Assembly: GCF_035046485.1 (NCBI RefSeq)
Contig: NC_085137.1
Coordinates: 346,074,505 to 346,138,504, forward strand
Direction of reading: 5' to 3'
Length of the DNA stretch: 64,000 nt
Source of the DNA: Aedes albopictus
Lineage: Eukaryota; Arthropoda; Insecta; Diptera; Culicidae
This document shows, one piece after another, positions 54,796 through 64,000 of this stretch. The notes under the pieces are model-generated. The model was given only the letters and a program-made list of their open reading frames with translations, did not search any database and was not told the origin of the DNA. Numbering within the stretch: the stretch's first letter is position 1; every line of letters begins with the position of its first letter. Made by a program: the position numbers and the translations under genes.

Positions 54796-57700
54796 ATGGC
54801 CGAAAGTGCGAAAATTTCTTTCCCCAAGCTGAACGCCAATAATTGGTGCTCCTGGAAGCAGCGAATGGAATGGCTGCTGGAGCGGGAAGGCTTGTGGGAG
54901 GTTATTAGCGAGGCTAAGCCGGAAGACGATGAAATCGACGATGAGTGGAAAGTGGCCGACAGAAAAGCTCGTGCGAACATTGGGCTTTTTCTGGAGGAAA
55001 GCCAGTTTAAGCTGGTGAAGAATGCTGACAGTGCGAGGGAAATGTGGCGTGCTCTTCGCGACCACCACGAAAAGGCGACGATGTCGACCATAGTGTACTT
55101 TCTCGGGCAGTTGTGTAGTGCTAATATGTCAGAAGGGGAAGATATGGAAGTGCATCTCTCGAAGATGGAAGATCTTTTTGACAAGTTAGTGGCAGCCGGT
55201 CAAACCATCGAGGAGCCTCTGCAGATAGCGATGATTTTTCGCAGCGTGCCACCATCGTACCACACGCTGGTGCAAAGTCTGCTGCAAAGCCGGGCCGATG
55301 AGGATTGGACGGTGGCGTTGGTCAAAACGCGTTTGCTCAACGAGTATCGCCAGCGGCAGCAGAGAAGTGACTCGCTCTCGCACGAGATGCGTGCCCTGAA
55401 GTTGGATGCAGTGAGTGAAAAGAAGAAGATCTGCTTTTACTGCAAGCAGGCGGGTCATTTCAAGGCCGAGTGTAAGAAGTGGTTGGCGAAGAAAAATGCG
55501 AGTGATTCCGTGAAGAAGAAAAGTGGAAAATCAGATGGTGAAGGCCAGAAGGCAAAACAAGCCAAGGGAATGGGCGGTGCAGTCTGTTTTTTGGCAAGTG
55601 CTGAGGGCTCTGAAGGCTGGGTGATCGACAGCGGAGCCACGAGCCATATGACAAGTGATTCCGCTTTCTTTTCGTCGTTGCGCACCGATTTCGAGTCGAC
55701 CGTTACTCTCGCGGACGGTAATAAAACCAAAGCAAGTGGTATTGGTGACGGTATAGTGTACGGTGAAGACAGCAGTGGTAATCGTGTCGAGGTAACACTA
55801 AAAGACGTACTCTTTGTGCCTGGCCTTGACGGCGGACTACTCTCCGTGAGCCGATTGGCTGCTAAGGGATTCACTGTGTGTTTCGGTGCGAAGAAGTGCG
55901 ACATCAAGAACTCGATCTGTGAAACAGTAGTGATCGGGGACAAGGTAGGCAGTCTCTATCGGCTGCGCGTTCAGCAGTCTTCGCTGAAGGTAACCGGAAG
56001 GCATCACGAGCGCTGTCAACACACCTGGCACCGCCGGGTAGGCCATCGTGACCCCTACGTGCTCAAGAAGATGGACGCCGACGACTTGGTAAGTGGATTT
56101 AAGCTTTCTGATTGTGGTGTCCGAATGACATGTGAATGTTGTCTGAAGGGGAAACTTTCTCGAAAGCCCTTTCCCCCAGTGGTCGAACGCAAATCTAAAC
56201 GCCCTCTCGACTTGGTCCACACTGACCTCTGTGGGCCCATGGAGACCACTACCCCATCTGGCAATCGATACCTAATGACTCTAATCGACGATTACAGTCG
56301 CTTTACTGTTGTTTTCCTCCTGAAACACAAAAGCGAGGCGGCAGGGAGAATCAAACAGTACGTGAGGTGGGTTCAGAACTTGTTCGGACGTAAGCCGCTC
56401 GTTATTCGCTCCGACGGCGGCGGTGAATATCAGAACCGTGAATTGCGGGAATTTTTCGAGGCCGAGGGCATAAAAGCGCAGTTCACCACGCCATATACGC
56501 CTCAGCAAAATGGCGTGGCTGAGCGTAAAAATAGATCGATCCAAGAAATGGCGATCTGCATGCTGGCGGATGCCGGTATGGACAAATTGTACTGGGGGGA
56601 AGCTGTGCTTACCGCAGTTTATTTGCAAAACCGACTGCCTTCTAGAGTGATAGGCAAAACCCCCTTTGAGCTGTGGAGCGGTTCGAAGCCCGATTTATCC
56701 CATATTAAGGTCTTCGGATCCTCCGCATACGTACAAATTCCAGCCTCAAAGCGCTCAAAGCTCGATCAGAAAGCGGTTAAGCTAATCTTTGTGGGTTACT
56801 CGGACGAACATAAGGGATACCGGTTCCTGGATCCCGAGACGAACCGCGTGACCATCAGCAGAGATGCCAGGTTCATGGAACTTGGTGATGGATCCGAGCA
56901 AGTCAGCCCACATGACAAGGAGGTGATTCCCGAGGGTTCACTCAACGATATCGAGCTTCCAATTCGGAGGGATCCCGAAGCCAGCGATGTACTTGAGGAC
57001 GGCGAGGCAACGGAAGGGGGAAACACATCCCACGGAAATTCCGTAGCAAGCGGAGCTCCGGAAGACGGCGAGTCATCGGACGGATGGGACACTGCGGATA
57101 ACGAGTCTGAACCACCTCACGAGCCTGAACTGCGGCGAGAGCAGCGGCGTACACGAGGAGTACTGCCGAGCCGATTGGAAGATTTCGTCGTTGGAGTTGC
57201 GGTCGAAACTGGAATGGAACCCACCGATTACCGTGAAGCACTGCGCAACGAGGATTGGAAACAAGCGATGGATGCAGAGATGCAGTCGCATGCGCAGAAT
57301 GCAACGTGGACGCTTGCAAAATTGCCAGATGGGAGGAAAGCCGTCGGGTCACGTTGGGTATTTCAACTGAAGCGGGACGAAGCAGGCCGGATTGTCAAGC
57401 ACAAAGCCAGGCTTGTGGCTCAAGGCTTTAGCCAGCGCTGGGGAGTGGATTATTGCGAAGTCTTCGCTCCGGTGACGCGGCACGAGACGCTGCGAGCAAT
57501 GCTAGCGGTAGCATCGAAGAACAATATGCACCTGAGTCACTTTGATGTGCGAACCGCATATCTTCACGGAATAGTTGAGGAGGATATCTATATGCGCCAA
57601 GCCCCAGGATACGTCGCCGCGGGAAAGGAGGAGTATGTTTGCAAACTACAAAAGAGTATTTATGGCCTCAAGCAATCGGCGCGTTGCTGGAACCGGGCGC

Positions 57701-58746
57701 TTCATGCGGTTCTAGTGAAGATGGGTTTCCGGCAATGCCAGTCGGACTACTGCTTGTACACGCGCGGACATGGTCAGGACAAAGTGCTGTTATTGGTGTA
57801 TGTCGACGATATGCTGGTGGGATGCCGTAGCCCGGCGATTATAGCGGAGGTGTACGAAGCTCTGGCGAAAGTGTTGGACGTGACAAATCTCGGAGCGGTG
57901 AAGTTCTTCCTGGGTTTCAACATTCGTTGTGAAAAAGGAATCTACAGTATGCAGCTAACCAGCTATATCGAGGCACTCGTCAAGCGTTTCGGACTCGACG
58001 ATTGCAAAACTGCGAAGACGCCGATGGAGGCCGGCTATATGAAAGCGGATGTTCTTGGTCAACCTTTCGACGACACGACGCAGTACAGGAGTTTACTGGG
58101 TGCGCTCCTCTATGTGGCCGTTACAGCTCGTCCGGATGTGGCAGTCAGTGTCTCAATACTGGGCCGCAGAGTGAGTGCACCAACGGACATGGACTGGAAG
58201 GCAGCCAGGCGTATAGTCAAGTACCTCAAGGGAACAAAGGAGATGCGGCTAGTGTTCGGTCCCGGAGATGGCTGGAAGCTCACCGGCTACTCCGACGCGG
58301 ACTGGGCCGGCGACCAGGAAAGTAGGCGATCAACAACAGGCTTCGTGTTTCTCTTCGGAAGCGGCTCCATTGTCTGGGCGAGCCGCAAGCAGTCCTGCGT
58401 CAGTCTCTCCTCAATGGAGGCTGAATATGTCGCCCTCAGCGATGCTTGTCAAGAGCTGATTTGGCTGCGGCGATTAATGACCGATCTGGGGGAGAAGCCT
58501 GCCGGTCCGACGACTGTATATGACGACAATCAAAGCTGCCTCAGTTTCGTGCAGGCAGAGCGAACATCCAAACGTTCAAAGCACATTGACACCAGGCGGC
58601 ACTTCATTAAGGATCAATGTGAACGAGGAGAAGTGAATCTCGAGTACCGTCCTTCGGAAGAGATGACGGCGGACGCACTAACCAAGCCTCTTGGAGGGAC
58701 CAAGTTCCGGCAACTGCTGGGACAGTTTGGACTAGTTGATGGCTAA
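54796..58746 (+). CDS. copia 2 Gag-Pol polyprotein, intact
   Basis: 1316 codons from ATG 54796; the frame is open 30 bp further up but without an ATG. Gag N-terminal domain (FPKLNANNWCSWKQRM), knuckle CX2CX4HX4C from C213, protease WVIDSGATSHM with D278. The integrase has an HHCC finger (HRRVGH...CECC) and core D477, D540, E576, a DD35E spacing. RT has YVDD at 1002-1005. RNase H has YSDADWAGD with D1167 and D1169, and DALTKPLGG at the end. No lesion was found. It makes the virus-like particle, copies its RNA and inserts the cDNA. Gag and Pol are in one frame, so their ratio must be set otherwise, as in copia by splicing. Confidence 0.95.
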   Translation: MAESAKISFPKLNANNWCSWKQRMEWLLEREGLWEVISEAKPEDDEIDDEWKVADRKARANIGLFLEESQFKLVKNADSAREMWRALRDHHEKATMSTIVYFLGQLCSANMSEGEDMEVHLSKMEDLFDKLVAAGQTIEEPLQIAMIFRSVPPSYHTLVQSLLQSRADEDWTVALVKTRLLNEYRQRQQRSDSLSHEMRALKLDAVSEKKKICFYCKQAGHFKAECKKWLAKKNASDSVKKKSGKSDGEGQKAKQAKGMGGAVCFLASAEGSEGWVIDSGATSHMTSDSAFFSSLRTDFESTVTLADGNKTKASGIGDGIVYGEDSSGNRVEVTLKDVLFVPGLDGGLLSVSRLAAKGFTVCFGAKKCDIKNSICETVVIGDKVGSLYRLRVQQSSLKVTGRHHERCQHTWHRRVGHRDPYVLKKMDADDLVSGFKLSDCGVRMTCECCLKGKLSRKPFPPVVERKSKRPLDLVHTDLCGPMETTTPSGNRYLMTLIDDYSRFTVVFLLKHKSEAAGRIKQYVRWVQNLFGRKPLVIRSDGGGEYQNRELREFFEAEGIKAQFTTPYTPQQNGVAERKNRSIQEMAICMLADAGMDKLYWGEAVLTAVYLQNRLPSRVIGKTPFELWSGSKPDLSHIKVFGSSAYVQIPASKRSKLDQKAVKLIFVGYSDEHKGYRFLDPETNRVTISRDARFMELGDGSEQVSPHDKEVIPEGSLNDIELPIRRDPEASDVLEDGEATEGGNTSHGNSVASGAPEDGESSDGWDTADNESEPPHEPELRREQRRTRGVLPSRLEDFVVGVAVETGMEPTDYREALRNEDWKQAMDAEMQSHAQNATWTLAKLPDGRKAVGSRWVFQLKRDEAGRIVKHKARLVAQGFSQRWGVDYCEVFAPVTRHETLRAMLAVASKNNMHLSHFDVRTAYLHGIVEEDIYMRQAPGYVAAGKEEYVCKLQKSIYGLKQSARCWNRALHAVLVKMGFRQCQSDYCLYTRGHGQDKVLLLVYVDDMLVGCRSPAIIAEVYEALAKVLDVTNLGAVKFFLGFNIRCEKGIYSMQLTSYIEALVKRFGLDDCKTAKTPMEAGYMKADVLGQPFDDTTQYRSLLGALLYVAVTARPDVAVSVSILGRRVSAPTDMDWKAARRIVKYLKGTKEMRLVFGPGDGWKLTGYSDADWAGDQESRRSTTGFVFLFGSGSIVWASRKQSCVSLSSMEAEYVALSDACQELIWLRRLMTDLGEKPAGPTTVYDDNQSCLSFVQAERTSKRSKHIDTRRHFIKDQCERGEVNLEYRPSEEMTADALTKPLGGTKFRQLLGQFGLVDG

Positions 58747-58765
58747 GGTCATCATTGAGGAGGAG

Positions 58766-59045
58766 TGTGGGATGCTGCACCGATGCACCTTAACCACACC
58801 ATGGCCCATCCATCATACTAACAGTGGGCCGACGAACTTTGACAGTAGAAAACCAGAGCGGCAACTGCTGCAAAATAAATTCCGTTTCCGCTTTTCATTG
58901 TAACGCGACTTTTCTAGTTATTAAACGTGCTAAAGAGTAGCTCTCGTTTTGATTCATTTTCTTCGTCCGATTGTTCCACGTTCCGGTTCTCGTATCCGCT
59001 TCGGTGTCTGTGGTCGGTTCGTCCGCTGCGCTTCCTTTGCCCACA
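58766..59045 (+). repeat. copia 2 3' LTR
   Basis: 280 bp, matching the 5' LTR, and followed by CCCAT and the remaining part of the copia 1 primer-binding site. Confidence 0.94.
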
Positions 59046-59054
59046 CCCATAACC

Positions 59055-59253
59055 TATTGAGGGAATGGTTCGAACATCGGAATAAAAGCGTACAACCGAT
59101 TACTTAGCGAAAGGAAAAATTAACTTTATTAACCGCGTGTTTATTTGTCAACGTTTTACTACTCACTGTTGTTGTTGGTGTTGCTAATGACAGGTGCGCG
59201 TGAAGGGGGTTCGGCGCATTGGTCGAAAGACTACGGGATTGTCCACCTCAATA
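59055..59253 (-). repeat. copia 1 5' LTR
   Basis: 199 bp, on the minus strand. It is separated from its coding region by the whole of copia 2, so its transcript would have to cross copia 2 antisense. Confidence 0.9.
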
Positions 59254-59430
59254 GGCCGCTCAGATGCACCAAATTTATTCATTGATAGCGTAACAAGTTC
59301 CTTGATCGTGACACCCGGGTCGTTGACAATTTTGTGTCGCATGTCTTGGACATGCCAACTTTTTTTTGAAAAGGATGCCCGCGAGGGTATCCTGATCACT
59401 AAAGCACATCATAATTTTGTAAAAGATAGC

Positions 59431-59493
59431 AGCAACCTTGTTTTTTAGCGATTGATAACAATAATGTATCAATCGCTAAAAAACAAGGTTGCT
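59431..59493. repeat. perfect hairpin, 27-bp arms
   Basis: 59431-59457 and 59467-59493 are exact inverted repeats beginning AGCAACCTTGTTTTTTAGCG, with a 9-bp loop. Close by lies GACCATATGGTC (59495-59506), another palindrome. It lies within the mariner-like element. Function unknown. Confidence 0.75.
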
Positions 59494-59652
59494 TGACCAT
59501 ATGGTCGACATTCAATTTTTAAATCACTGTCATCCGGATTTAGGATGACATCATTCGGTCGGTGGACCATACGGTTTCCGACCAAATGTCGTTAAGGGGC
59601 GTGATCGTATCGCCTCTCAGTCGATCTTGGGCGGGGGGTTTCGTTCAGTGTA

Positions 59653-59988
59653 TGCCTTTGACGTTTCACACTAGCACCTCTTGTTGACGATATTGCACAA
59701 CACAGTGATTCGTGCAACTTTTACACCAGGTGATGGTAGTGTGAACTGGGCGATGGATTTCCATGAAAATCGTTCATGGTGTTACCACCGACGAACCGAC
59801 GTGACAGCTAGAACAAACAAATTCAAATTTGTTGTCCCCAACGCCATGATGAAAAATAGCCGAACACTACCGCCTCCTCTATAACGGTTCGCGTTGTTTA
59901 AATAGCTTGACTCCAAACCCCCTTGTATTCATATAGGAAAAGGTTCGCGCCTATGCTGATTTGACAGAAGCGTTCGCTCGCTTTTCTG
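59653..59988. other. non-coding, nothing recognised
   Basis: A 67-codon open frame (59681-59884) has no recognisable motif. Confidence 0.35.
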
Positions 59989-60359
59989 CAGGGATGCCAG
60001 ATGTGAAGACATGTCTTCAATTTGAAGACATTTGAAGTTCTGTGAAGACCAGGGTGAAGACATTTATTTTTGTGAAGACATATAGAAGACATTTCAAATT
60101 TTGTGAAGACTTTTGAAAGCAGAAAAAAACTATTTATGTTGTTAATCTGAACCAATAATGCTTGAAACAATTTCAGATGAAATGCGTTCCATTTTTTGTA
60201 GATAAAATTTTAAACGTTTAAAACTTTTCCTAACTTTTCGGTAATTGGCAGAACTTTTGAAGCAGTTTTTAGTTAAAATACGAATCAAATTAGACGACCA
60301 CTATGTCATGGAAATTTTAGGAAGTATGCTTATCTTTTGATTTATTTTTTCATCCGCAA

Positions 60360-63300
60360 TTGTTTACACAATATAAAATTTGCATCAACAAAATTCCTCT
60401 GGGAATTGAACTGGGTATTCTTCAATATTTCAAAAATCTCCAAAAACAGAGGTTGCTTCTAGAATATTACCAAGGTATCGGATATTATCGGAAATTCTCC
60501 CCAGAACTTCGTTTGAATTTTAAACAGTGCTTCATCCAGAATTTTCCGCAGACTTATCCGAAGATTTGTTCAAGCCTGTTAAGATTTCTCCAGTAGTCCC
60601 TCGAGAATCTCTCTTAAAGTTCCACGGGAATTTCTACAGGATTTCATCAGGAATACCTCAGGAATTCTTGGAGGTGTTCTTCGGATATTCCACCTGGGGT
60701 ACCTCAGGAATTCTTTCAGTTTCCTGGAAATTCCTCCAGGAGTTTGCCGATTTTTTTTTCTGGAGGGCTTCGGAAATTCTCCCAGAAGTTTCTCGGGAAT
60801 TCATCCTGGAGTTCTTCGGGAATTGGTGTTCCTTGAGAATTCCTTTAGTAGTTCCTCGGGAATTCCTCAGTAAATCCTTTAAGAGTTTCTCAGAAATTCT
60901 CCCAGAAGTTTCTCAGGAATTCCACCAAGAGTTTCTTGAGAATTCATCTAGGAGTTCCTCGGAAATTCCTCCAGGAGTTCCAAGCGAATTACTCCGGGAG
61001 TTCCTCGGTATTTTCTCCAGAAGTTCCTCAAAAATTCTTCTGGGAGTTCCTCAAGAAATCCTACCTGAATTCCTCGAAAATGTCTCCAGCAGCTCGTCGG
61101 GAATCCTTTCAGGAGTTCCCAGAAAATTTCTTCATGTATTCCTCGAGAATTTCTCCTGGAGTTTTTTTTTATTCCTCCAGGAGTTACTCGGGAATTCCTT
61201 CAGAAACTCCTTCAAGGAGTTCTTTGAGAATTCCTCGGGAATTCCTCGGGAATTCCTTTCCTTCAAGAGTTCCTTGGAAATTCTTCCAGAAGTTCCTCAG
61301 AAATTTCACCGGAATAACTCAGAAACTCTAGTAGGAGTTTCTCGAGAATTCATCTAAGAACTCCTCGGGTATTCATTCTAGAGTTCCAAGAGAATTTCTT
61401 CAGGAGTTCCTCGGAAATTAATCCAGCAGGTTTTCGAGAATTCCTTTAGGGGTTCCTTGAGAATCCTTTTAGGAGTTCCTTGGGAATTCCACTAGGAGTT
61501 CCTTGAAAATTCTTCTAGAAGCTCCTCGGGAAATTCTACATGAGTTCCTCCGAATTTTCTTCAGAAGTTCCTTGCAAATTCCTCCAGGAGTTTGCCAACA
61601 ACTTTTTCAGGAGTTCTTCAGAAATTCCTTGAGAATTCTTCTATGAAATCCTCTTAAATTCCCATAGGAGTTGCTAGAAAATTTATTGGAAAATTGCTTC
61701 ATATACTCCTCGGAATTCTTCTAGGAGTTCCTCGGAGATTGCTCCTGGAGTTCATCGGATTTTTTTTTTTGGGATTTCTCTAGAAGTTACACGGGATCTC
61801 CCAAAAAAATCTCCTTTGAGAATTATCAAGAAACTCCTGGAGGAATTCCCGAAACACCTAGAGACATACCCGAGAATCTGTTGAAGAATTTCCGAGGAAC
61901 TCGAGGAGAAATTCCCGAGGAACTCTGAAAGAATTATGGTGTAACTTCTAGAAGAATCCCCAAAAAACTAGGAACTAGGAATTCCTCCAGAAGTTCATCG
62001 AGAATCCCTCTATCATTTTCTCGGGAATTCTTCCAGAAGATTCTCGGGAAATATTTCAGTAGTTTATCAGAAATTCATCTGGATCTTACCTAATCGTCGG
62101 GAATTCCCAGAAAACTCTTACAGTAGGTTTTCTGGGAAGAATTCCCGAGGAACTGTCGCAAAAGAACCTCGAGAAACTATGAAAAAACTGCTCGTTGAAT
62201 TCGTGGAGGGATTCCCGAGAAACATGTAACTCCTCGGGAAATTACCGAAGAATCCCAAGAGGATTTCCCAAGGAACTCCTGGGTTTTCCCGAGAAACTTT
62301 TTAAGGAATTCCTGAAGGAATTTTCGATGAACTTCTGGAGGAACTCCCGAGGAACTCATGCAAGAATTCCCGAAGAACTCCTGGAAGGAATGTACCGAGG
62401 ATCTCCTGTAGAAATACCGGAGAATCTCTTGAAGGAATTCCTGAGGATCTGTGAATGAATTTTAAAGAAACTCCTAGCTTGGGCATAGAGTATCTTCGTG
62501 CCTGCCACACGATATACGCATGCGAAATGGTCATTGGCAGAGGAAGCTCTCAGTTAATAACTGTGGAAGTGCTCATAGAACACTAAGCTGAGAAGCAGGC
62601 TTTGTCCCAATGAGGACGTTACGCCAAGAAGAGAGAGAGAGAGAGCTTAGAGGAATTGTTGAGGATCTTTTGGACAAATTCTCGTAGATTCCCTTAAGGA
62701 TTTCCATGGATCTCCTGAGGGATTTTTCTGAGAAACACCTGGGGGATTTTTCGATGATCATCTGAAGGAATTCTCGTGGAACTCCTGGAAGAATTTACGA
62801 GAATCTTCTGGAGTAACTCCCGAGGTTCTTCTGCAGGAATTCCCGAAACTCCTAGAAGAATTTCCGAGAAACTGCTGACGATCTCCTAGAGGAATTCCCG
62901 ATGAAGTCCTAGAGGAATTCCCGAGAAACTCCTGTAAGAATTTCCGGGGAATTCCTGAAAGAATTCCCGAGGCATTACTGGAGGAATTTCCGGGGAACTT
63001 CTGGAAAAAATGCCGGGGAACCCCTGATGAACCCCTAGATAAGTTCCCGAAGAACTTGTGGAGGAATTTCCTAAGAGCTCCTTGTGGAATTCCCGAAGAT
63101 CACGTGGAGGAATTAACGAGGAAGTCCTGGAGGAATTGCCGTGGAACTCCTGTACTCCGAGGAACTCCTGGAGCAACTTGTAGAGAAATTCCTGGAAGAA
63201 TTCTTGGGAAACTCAACTCCTGAAGAAATTCTCGGGACTCTTATGAAAGAATTTCAGAGGAACTCTTGTAGGAGTTTTTTCTGATGGCATTCGCAATGAC

Positions 63301-63450
63301 TTCCAGGGGAATTTTCGAGGAATTCACGAAAGAATTCCTGGAGAAATTCCCGGATTTTTTAAAAGTTTTTTTTCGTGAAACTCGTTGAAACAAATCCGAG
63401 GAACTTGTTTATGAATTTTCGGGAAAACCCCTTGAAATTGCCAAGGAAAT
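60360..63450. repeat. 3-kb satellite in inverted halves
   Basis: From 60360 to about 61795 the units read TTCCTCGGGAATTCCTCCAG; from about 62100 to 63450 they read the reverse complement, GGAATTCCCGAGGAACTCC. 61800-62100 is a mixed zone. Period is about 30 bp (15+15). The 276-codon frame at 60527-61357 is repeat readout with a 10-residue period and is not a gene. Confidence 0.8.
62477..62645 (+). repeat. Feilai-like SINE fragment within the satellite
   Basis: GGGCATAGAGTATC, CACGATATACGCATG, TTAATAACTGTGG, AGAACACTAAGCTGAG and GACGTTACGCCAAG follow the SINE body order; a (GA)n tail ends it. The tRNA-like head is missing. Confidence 0.7.
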
Positions 63451-63689
63451 TCTGAAGAGAACCGTGCATTATTGCTGGATGACCTCACGGTATATTCCTT
63501 CATATAAAGCTAAGTGAGAACATAGCATAAATGTTGACTTTTAACATTAATTTTATACCAAAACCACAAAATGGGATGTGAAGACATGTGAAGACATTGT
63601 AGCGTGCCTTGTGAAGATACTTGAAAATTTCACCTGGCATCCCTGCCGACGCCGACCGTTAAATTTAGGGGGGACACTTTTGAAACACC

Positions 63690-63885
63690 ACTACTGCAGT
63701 CTAGCGTGTTTTATTTGCTTCACTATCCATCTCTTTATACACTTGGTACAATTCGTAGTTCTTGCAATACCGCCAGATGTCGTTCTCCAGTTTACCAAAG
63801 TATTCTTCGCAGACTTCAAAGGCTTTCCGATCAATGTCTCTCAACTTCTTCGATTCATGGCCGTATAAAGCGACCGGAAGAATAA
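63690..63885 (-). pseudogene. RTE C-terminal fragment
   Basis: The minus strand encodes ILPVALYGHESKKLRDIDRKAFEV..., matching the LYGHxxW...DRKAFGVFERKVLR region of the LINE at 16600-16700. It is a short, decayed fragment with neither end intact. Confidence 0.65.
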
Positions 63886-64000
63886 GAAAACAAAAAAAAA
63901 GATTTGTGACTGGAAACTCGGTACGTGGAACTGCCGATCTCGTTAACTTCATTGGGTGCGCCCGCATACTTGTCGGTCTACTGAAGGACCGCGGATTCGG
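63886..64000 (+). pseudogene. start of another RTE endonuclease, leaves window
   Basis: GACTGGAAACTCGGTACGTG, then GGAACTGC, then CTGAAGGACCGCGGATTCGG match the endonuclease start of the copy at 4450 (about 4675-4770). It continues past the window edge. It abuts an oppositely oriented RTE fragment. Confidence 0.7.

Larger units (their letters stand above)
54376..59045 (+). mobile_element. Ty1/copia element 2, intact, inside copia 1
   Basis: A 4.67-kb element with two 280-bp LTRs (TGTGGGATGC...GCCCACA) that look identical. It is flanked by the 5-bp duplication CCCAT (54371-54375 and 59046-59050). Primer-binding site GGTTATGGGCGCCAG lies at 54656, and the polypurine tract GAGGAGGAG ends at 58765. 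One uninterrupted Gag-Pol frame is present. It inserted in opposite orientation into the primer-binding site of copia 1. Matching LTRs and an open frame mean it could be active. Confidence 0.95.
50031..59253 (-). mobile_element. Ty1/copia element 1 (host of copia 2)
   Basis: Two 199-bp LTRs (50031-50229 and 59055-59253) look identical and are flanked by a 5-bp duplication, GGCCG (50026-50030 and 59254-59258). It runs on the minus strand. LTR ends are TATTGAGG...CCTCAATA, not TG...CA. The primer-binding site GGTTATGGG follows the 5' LTR directly, as in Drosophila copia (initiator-Met tRNA fragment). A GAGCGGGGG polypurine tract precedes the 3' LTR. Without copia 2 it is about 4.55 kb. One frameshift disables it. 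Confidence 0.92.
49841..59650 (-). mobile_element. mariner-like element split by nested copia elements
   Basis: The left end CACTGAACGAAAACCCC and the right end (minus strand) CACTGAACGAAACCCCC match, and the match continues at ATCGACTGA. TA borders both (49839-49840 and 59651-59652). Without the copia insertion the element is about 580 bp. On the minus strand near 59254-59370 a short frame reads RHKIVNDPGVTIKELV..., which could be a transposase N-terminal helix-turn-helix remnant, but this is weak. Tc1/mariner-type by TIR and TA target. Confidence 0.6.
59989..63645. mobile_element. element with hAT-like ends and satellite interior
   Basis: CAGGGATGCCAG at 59989-60000 and CTGGCATCCCTG at 63634-63645 are perfect 12-bp inverted ends of hAT style (CAGGG...CCCTG). 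Next to both ends GTGAAGACAT recurs: several times at 60003-60115 and two or three times at 63577-63620. Such subterminal repeats bind transposase in hAT elements. Between lie AT-rich DNA and a 3-kb satellite. No transposase frame exists. An 8-bp target duplication was not found, so a composite origin is possible. Confidence 0.55.

Noticed and set aside
60527..61357. 276-codon open frame
   Set aside because: It translates the satellite with a 10-residue period; the 30-bp unit simply lacks stops in this frame. No gene.

Overview
The window looks like intergenic or intronic DNA of a mosquito, most likely Aedes. The base composition is AT-rich, no host gene can be recognised, and the coding content is almost all transposable elements: RTE-clade (JAM1-like) LINEs, a BEL/Pao element, two Ty1/copia elements, tRNA-derived SINEs of Feilai type, many palindromic MITEs, and long degenerate arrays of a roughly 15/30-bp satellite. 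The species cannot be fixed by eye. Layout: 1-4435 is mostly non-coding with two foldback or TIR elements and a tRNA-like SINE head. 4450-7619 is a nearly full-length RTE LINE with a 14-bp target duplication. 8158-8827 and 10770-10881 are TA-flanked MITE-like elements, and 11537-11800 is a SINE with a 12-bp duplication. 14190-17034 is a second, older RTE lineage interrupted by a 155-bp MITE and a 546-bp insert. 17158-18542 is a 1.4-kb insert between 25-bp direct repeats. 21925-28795 is a young BEL element with matching 427-bp LTRs and a PHD finger in Gag. 28871-31985 is palindromes, MITEs and a 967-bp insert. 31990-34262 is a satellite array holding a 104-bp RTE fragment. 37504-39366 is a near-perfect 847-bp inverted repeat with an RTE scrap in its loop. 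40298-41086 is a miniature LTR element with 81-bp LTRs and an array of paired hairpins. 44418-47586 is a second, more decayed copy of the first RTE family. 47761-48072 is a related mini-LTR element whose ends are inverted. 49841-59650 is a three-level nest: copia 2, inside the primer-binding site of copia 1, inside a short TA-flanked mariner-like element. 59989-63645 has hAT-like 12-bp ends around a 3-kb inverted satellite. 63690-64000 holds two RTE pieces. How the parts work together: RTE-type reverse transcriptases leave 11-14-bp duplications and short tandem 3' tails and probably also move the SINEs. The LTR elements carry their own Gag, protease, integrase, RT and RNase H, and leave 5-bp duplications, which I could find for four of them plus the inverted mini element. 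Only copia 2 looks fully intact. BEL is one in-frame stop, and copia 1 one frameshift, away from an open frame. The best candidates for something undescribed are the mini-LTR family with its hairpin array, the 1.86-kb foldback, and the satellite framed by hAT-like ends.
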